Positions 11,495-15,080 of a stretch of DNA of 15,080 nt are shown in pieces. Positions within the stretch are counted from its first letter, which is position 1. Each line of letters begins with the position of its first letter. Where the stretch lies: the NCBI GenBank assembly GCA_964196195.1, contig CAXMSE010000097.1:1-15080 (forward strand), in the 5' to 3' direction. Below the pieces are notes generated by a model. That model was not told the origin of the DNA. It worked only from the letters and a program-made list of their open reading frames with translations, and ran no database searches. This DNA comes from OFTM10 sp964196195. GTDB taxonomy: Bacteria > Actinomycetota > Acidimicrobiia > Acidimicrobiales > Aldehydirespiratoraceae. Position numbers and translations under genes: made by a program.

Positions 11495-12691
11495 ATGGCC
11501 GAAGCTGTCATCGTCGCTGCATCTCGTACCCCGATCGGACGAGCCAACAAGGGCTCACTCACTGAGGCCCGCCCCGACGACCTGTCGGCCTTCATCCTGA
11601 GCGATGTGATGGGCAAGATCGACCTCGACCCCTACCAGGTCGAAGACGTCATGTGGGGAATCGGTCAGCCCGGAGGCGAGGGCGGCTACAACATCGCCCG
11701 CGTCATCTCTGCCATGCAGGGCCTCGACCTTCCCGGGGTCACCGTCAATCGCTACTGCTCGTCGTCGCTGCAGACGATCCGGATGGCCGCCCACGCCATC
11801 AAGGCCGGTGAGGGCGACTGCTTCGTCGCCGGTGGGGTAGAGACGGTCAGCCGCTACGCCAACGGGGCGGCCGACACCGGCCCCCACAACGAGAAGTTCG
11901 GCGACGCCGAGTCCCGCACCAAGACCCGTGCCGCAGGCGGCGCCGACGTGTGGATGCCGCCTGCCGGTCTACCCGACGTCTACATCGCAATGGGCCAGAC
12001 CGCGGAAAACGTCGTCCAGCAGACCGGGATCAGCCGCCAACGCCAGGACGAGTGGGGCGTCTCCTCCCAAAACCGGGCCGAAGCCGCCAAGGCACGGGGT
12101 CTCTTCGATCGGGAGATCACGCCCTACACCCTCCCCGATGGCACCGTCGTGTCTGAGGACGACGGCATCCGCGCCGGCACCACTTACGAGAAGGTGTCCC
12201 AGCTCAACCCCGTGTTCCGTCCCGACGGCACCGTCACCGCCGGCAACGCCTGCCCGCTCAACGACGGCGCCGCGGCAGTGGTCGTCATGAGCGACACCAG
12301 AGCCAAGTCACTCGGCCTCGCCCCCCTGGCCCGCATTGTGTCTACAGGTGTCTCGGCCCTCAACCCCGAGATCATGGGCCTCGGCCCGATCGATGCCAGC
12401 CGCCAAGCCATGACACGAGCGGGAATGACCATCGACGACATCGACCAGGTCGAAATCAACGAGGCATTCGCGGTCCAGGTGGTCGGCTCCGCCGACGTGC
12501 TCGGTATCGACCCCAACAAGCTCAACCCCAACGGTGGAGCCATCGCCCTCGGCCATCCCTTTGGCATGACCGGCTCGCGCATCATGACCACCCTTCTCAA
12601 CGGCCTCGAAGACTCCGGCGGCACGGTCGGGTTGGAGACAATGTGTGTCGGTGGCGGCCAGGGCATGGCGATGATCATCGAGCGCATCTGA
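11495..12691 (+). CDS. Thiolase (acetyl-CoA C-acetyltransferase family)
   Basis: The 398-residue product has the full thiolase active site. Cys88 in NRYCSSSLQTI is the acyl-accepting nucleophile, NEAFAVQ (322-328) the conserved loop, His354 in GGAIALGHPFGMTGSR the general base partner, and Cys384 in MCVGGGQGMA the second catalytic cysteine. It begins AEAVIVAASRTPIGRA, the usual N-terminal strand. Length is typical of the family. It would carry out Claisen condensation or thiolytic cleavage of 3-ketoacyl-CoA in the cytoplasm; chain length preference cannot be read. It is divergent from the CoA transferase gene, 127 bases away, which makes shared regulation of CoA-ester metabolism plausible. 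The HerA-like ATPase gene follows 17 bases downstream. Confidence 0.93.
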   Translation: MAEAVIVAASRTPIGRANKGSLTEARPDDLSAFILSDVMGKIDLDPYQVEDVMWGIGQPGGEGGYNIARVISAMQGLDLPGVTVNRYCSSSLQTIRMAAHAIKAGEGDCFVAGGVETVSRYANGAADTGPHNEKFGDAESRTKTRAAGGADVWMPPAGLPDVYIAMGQTAENVVQQTGISRQRQDEWGVSSQNRAEAAKARGLFDREITPYTLPDGTVVSEDDGIRAGTTYEKVSQLNPVFRPDGTVTAGNACPLNDGAAAVVVMSDTRAKSLGLAPLARIVSTGVSALNPEIMGLGPIDASRQAMTRAGMTIDDIDQVEINEAFAVQVVGSADVLGIDPNKLNPNGGAIALGHPFGMTGSRIMTTLLNGLEDSGGTVGLETMCVGGGQGMAMIIERI

Positions 12692-12708
12692 TCGGCTAGC
12701 TCCCGCCG

Positions 12709-15080
12709 ATGGACAACACCACCGTCGATGTCGACGCCGGTCATTTTTTTCTCGGACCGGTCGTCGACCCCACCACGGGCGATCCGGTTGGTGACGATCG
12801 GATCATCTACGAGGCCTCCGATCTCACCACCCATGGCGTGATCGTGGGCATGACCGGTTCGGGTAAGACCGGCCTCGGCATGTGCCTTCTGGAGGAGGCC
12901 CTGCTCCAGGGAATCCCCACGCTGGTGATCGACCCCAAGGGCGATATGGGCAATCTCCTGCTCTCGTTCCCCGACCTCGCGCCCGGCGATTTCCGACCCT
13001 GGATAAACGAGGGCCAAGCCGAACGCGACGGCATCACCGCAGATGAACTTGCGACGTCCACGGCCCAACTCTGGGAGGGCGGCCTGGCCGACTCGGGGAT
13101 CGGCAAGGACCGCATCGCCGCCCTACGGGCCAGGTCGGAGATGACCATCTACACGCCTGGCTCCAGCGCCGGAGTCCCTCTCAATGTGGTCGGTGATCTG
13201 AGCGCACCGAAAGGAGAGCCCGACGAAGAGACTCTCAGAGAAGAGGTTGACGGGCTTGTCCAGGGTCTGCTCGGTCTCGTCGATATCGACTCAGATCCGC
13301 TGTCGGGTCGAGAGCATGTGCTGCTCGCCAATCTGGTGCACGCCTCGTGGTCGGCAGGCATCGATCTCGATCTTGCCAAGTTGCTAGCCCAGGTTCAGAG
13401 CCCGCCGATGCGCAAGCTCGGGGTAATCGAGATCGACACCTTCTTCCCGCCCTCCGATCGCACTGCCCTTGCCATGAGGCTCAACGGTCTTCTGGCCTCA
13501 CCCGCGTTCGCCGCATGGGGTAAGGGCGTCCCCCTCGACATCGCTTCGATGCTCGAAACCCCTGATGGCCGACCTCGGGCCGCAATCGTGTCGATCGCCC
13601 ACCTGTCTGATTCCGAGCGCCAGTTCGTGGTTACCTTGTTGCTGTCGAAGCTGGTCACCTGGATGCGTAGCCAGCCCGGGAGCACCGACCTGAGGGCCCT
13701 GGTCTACATGGACGAGGTGTTCGGCTTCGTGCCCCCCACCGCGGCCCCACCCGCCAAGCGACCGATCCTCACGATTCTCAAGCAGGCTCGAGCCTTCGGC
13801 GTGGGCATGGTGCTGTCCACCCAGAACCCCGTCGACCTCGACTACAAGGCGATAAGTAACGCGGGCACCTGGATGATCGGCAGGCTCCAGACCGAGCGCG
13901 ACAAGGCCCGCCTTCTCGAGGGCATGCGGTCGGCCGGAGGCGATGCCGACATCGACGCCATCGGCGACACGATCGGAGGCCTCGGGAAACGAAAGTTCCT
14001 CCTCCACACCACCCGGGGCGCCAAGCCCACCACATTCGGTACCAGGTGGGCGATGTCATACCTGCCCGGCCCGCTCACCCGCGACCAGATCTCCACCCTG
14101 ATGGACGCCCAACGAGCAGCTCCTGAAGTCGCTCCTGATGGCTCCGCCCAGTCGGTGGTGCCGACCCAGGCGCCGGAGACCTCGGCCGTGTCGGTGCTTG
14201 CAGACGACGAAACTGCCGTGGCTCCCGAGGTGGCCGACGGTGTCGAAGTCGCCTTCCTCGATCCTGGCGCTTCGTGGGCAGAGTCGGTCGGGGCCGAGCC
14301 AGGAGGCCAGCGCCTCGTGGCCGGACTCGCGGCGCGGGTCAAGCTACTTTTCGACGACACCAAGGGGGATCTCCGCCACGAATCGGAGTGGGAAGCGGTT
14401 GTTTCCTCCCTCGGCACCGACGTCGACGGCGCCGACTTCATCCAGGTCGACTACGACGATCGCGACCTACGCCGCAGCGCTCCCGAAAGCGGCATCTTTG
14501 TGCTGCCCGACGCCAAGATCCACACCAAAACGTTTTTCAACAACGCCCAGCGAGCCCTCAAGGATCATCTGTATCGCAGCGAGAACCTCACCTTGTTGCG
14601 CAACCCCGACCTCAAGCTCTTCTCCCGAGTGGATGAGGAGCGCGACGCCTTCGAAGAACGCTGCCGACGCGCCGCAGACGACAAGCTCGACGAAGAAGCC
14701 GATGAACTCCGCCAGGTGCTGGTCAAGAAGGAAGACCGCGTGCGCGACGCGATCGCCAAGGCCGAGGATCGAGTGCGAGAACTCGAGAGCGACACCAGCG
14801 ATCGCAAGCGCAACGAGATCCTCAGCGGCGCGGTCGACGTGATCGGCGGCCTCTTCGGCGGAAAGAAGAATGCTCGCAGTATTCTCGGCGGCGTACGGCG
14901 TGCCTCCTCCAAGCGCCGGACGAGCGCCAACTCTCGCAACCGGCTCGATACCGCGAAGAACCGGCTCGAAGAGAAGATGGGCGAACTCGACGAGCTCGCC
15001 GATACGCTCACCGACTCTCTCGAAGAGGCGAGAGACGAGTGGGACACCGCCGCCGAGGCGATCGAGGAGTTCGAGGTAGG
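12709..15080 (+). CDS. HerA/DUF87-type ATPase with coiled-coil tail, partial at the right edge
   Basis: The frame is open for 790 codons to the window end; the C-terminus is missing. Residues 43-60 hold Walker A (GMTGSGKTGLG, 47-57), followed by VIDPKGDMGNLL (73-84), a HerA/VirB4-like signature. Walker B is LVYMDEVFGF with Asp335-Glu336, the sensor-like strand is MVLSTQNPVDLDYK (367-380), and Arg-rich GRLQTERDKARLLEGM follows. After about 480 comes a Pro/Ala/Val-rich linker, then a second small domain (about 525-630). A charged coiled coil (about 642-700) follows, then a Gly/basic segment (GGLFGGKKNAR) and a second coiled coil up to the edge. Such ATPases are hexameric DNA-translocating motors; partner and role here are unknown. 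No NurA or other nuclease is in view. The start is an ATG without clear Shine-Dalgarno, 17 bases after the thiolase stop. Confidence 0.88.
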   Translation, partial: MDNTTVDVDAGHFFLGPVVDPTTGDPVGDDRIIYEASDLTTHGVIVGMTGSGKTGLGMCLLEEALLQGIPTLVIDPKGDMGNLLLSFPDLAPGDFRPWINEGQAERDGITADELATSTAQLWEGGLADSGIGKDRIAALRARSEMTIYTPGSSAGVPLNVVGDLSAPKGEPDEETLREEVDGLVQGLLGLVDIDSDPLSGREHVLLANLVHASWSAGIDLDLAKLLAQVQSPPMRKLGVIEIDTFFPPSDRTALAMRLNGLLASPAFAAWGKGVPLDIASMLETPDGRPRAAIVSIAHLSDSERQFVVTLLLSKLVTWMRSQPGSTDLRALVYMDEVFGFVPPTAAPPAKRPILTILKQARAFGVGMVLSTQNPVDLDYKAISNAGTWMIGRLQTERDKARLLEGMRSAGGDADIDAIGDTIGGLGKRKFLLHTTRGAKPTTFGTRWAMSYLPGPLTRDQISTLMDAQRAAPEVAPDGSAQSVVPTQAPETSAVSVLADDETAVAPEVADGVEVAFLDPGASWAESVGAEPGGQRLVAGLAARVKLLFDDTKGDLRHESEWEAVVSSLGTDVDGADFIQVDYDDRDLRRSAPESGIFVLPDAKIHTKTFFNNAQRALKDHLYRSENLTLLRNPDLKLFSRVDEERDAFEERCRRAADDKLDEEADELRQVLVKKEDRVRDAIAKAEDRVRELESDTSDRKRNEILSGAVDVIGGLFGGKKNARSILGGVRRASSKRRTSANSRNRLDTAKNRLEEKMGELDELADTLTDSLEEARDEWDTAAEAIEEFEV

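Noticed and set aside
12184..13068. A 294-codon minus-strand ORF spanning the thiolase end and ATPase start
   Set aside because: It crosses two plus-strand genes with intact active sites and shows only shadow composition.

Overview
The window looks like chromosomal DNA from a high-GC actinobacterium, most likely of the Acidimicrobiia type. Evidence: a WhiB-family regulator (a family confined to Actinobacteria and their phages), a CtpE-like P-type ATPase, strong G/C bias at third codon positions, frequent GTG starts, and a class III CoA transferase close to Chloroflexus mesaconyl-CoA C1-C4 transferase. The taxonomic call is an inference from gene content.

Region 1 (1 to about 4015) is accessory and partly decayed. 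A family of 70-codon plus-strand ORFs occurs three times: copy A (229-438) is frameshifted, copy B (2031-2243) is intact with a Shine-Dalgarno site, and copy C (3653-3768) has lost its start and 3' half. Copy C is joined to a frameshifted remnant that resembles the FCD ligand domain of a GntR/FadR-type regulator. Between the copies lie minus-strand genes: a DinB-like metal-binding protein plus a nine-cysteine protein, then a lipoprotein with two NTF2-like halves. The lipoprotein gene is bracketed by imperfect inverted repeats. This is the least ordinary part of the window.

Region 2 (4026-7972) is a tight plus-strand operon: NUDIX hydrolase, P-type cation ATPase (start abuts the previous stop) and a diacylglycerol-kinase-family lipid kinase (4-base overlap). 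Membrane or cation homeostasis coupled to lipid phosphorylation is a reasonable but unproven theme.

Region 3 (7973-8905) holds a WhiB-like regulator on the minus strand, a 34-bp near-palindrome, the C-terminal remnant of a sensor histidine kinase, and a 36-bp perfectly palindromic terminator.

Region 4 (8906-15080) is metabolic and then ATPase. A minus-strand pair encodes a 2-methylfumaryl-CoA isomerase-like CoA transferase followed by threonine synthase, which ends at the strong terminator. Divergent from it are a thiolase and, 17 bases later, a HerA/DUF87-type ATPase with a coiled-coil tail that runs off the right edge. No RNA genes, CRISPR arrays, transposases or integrases were seen.
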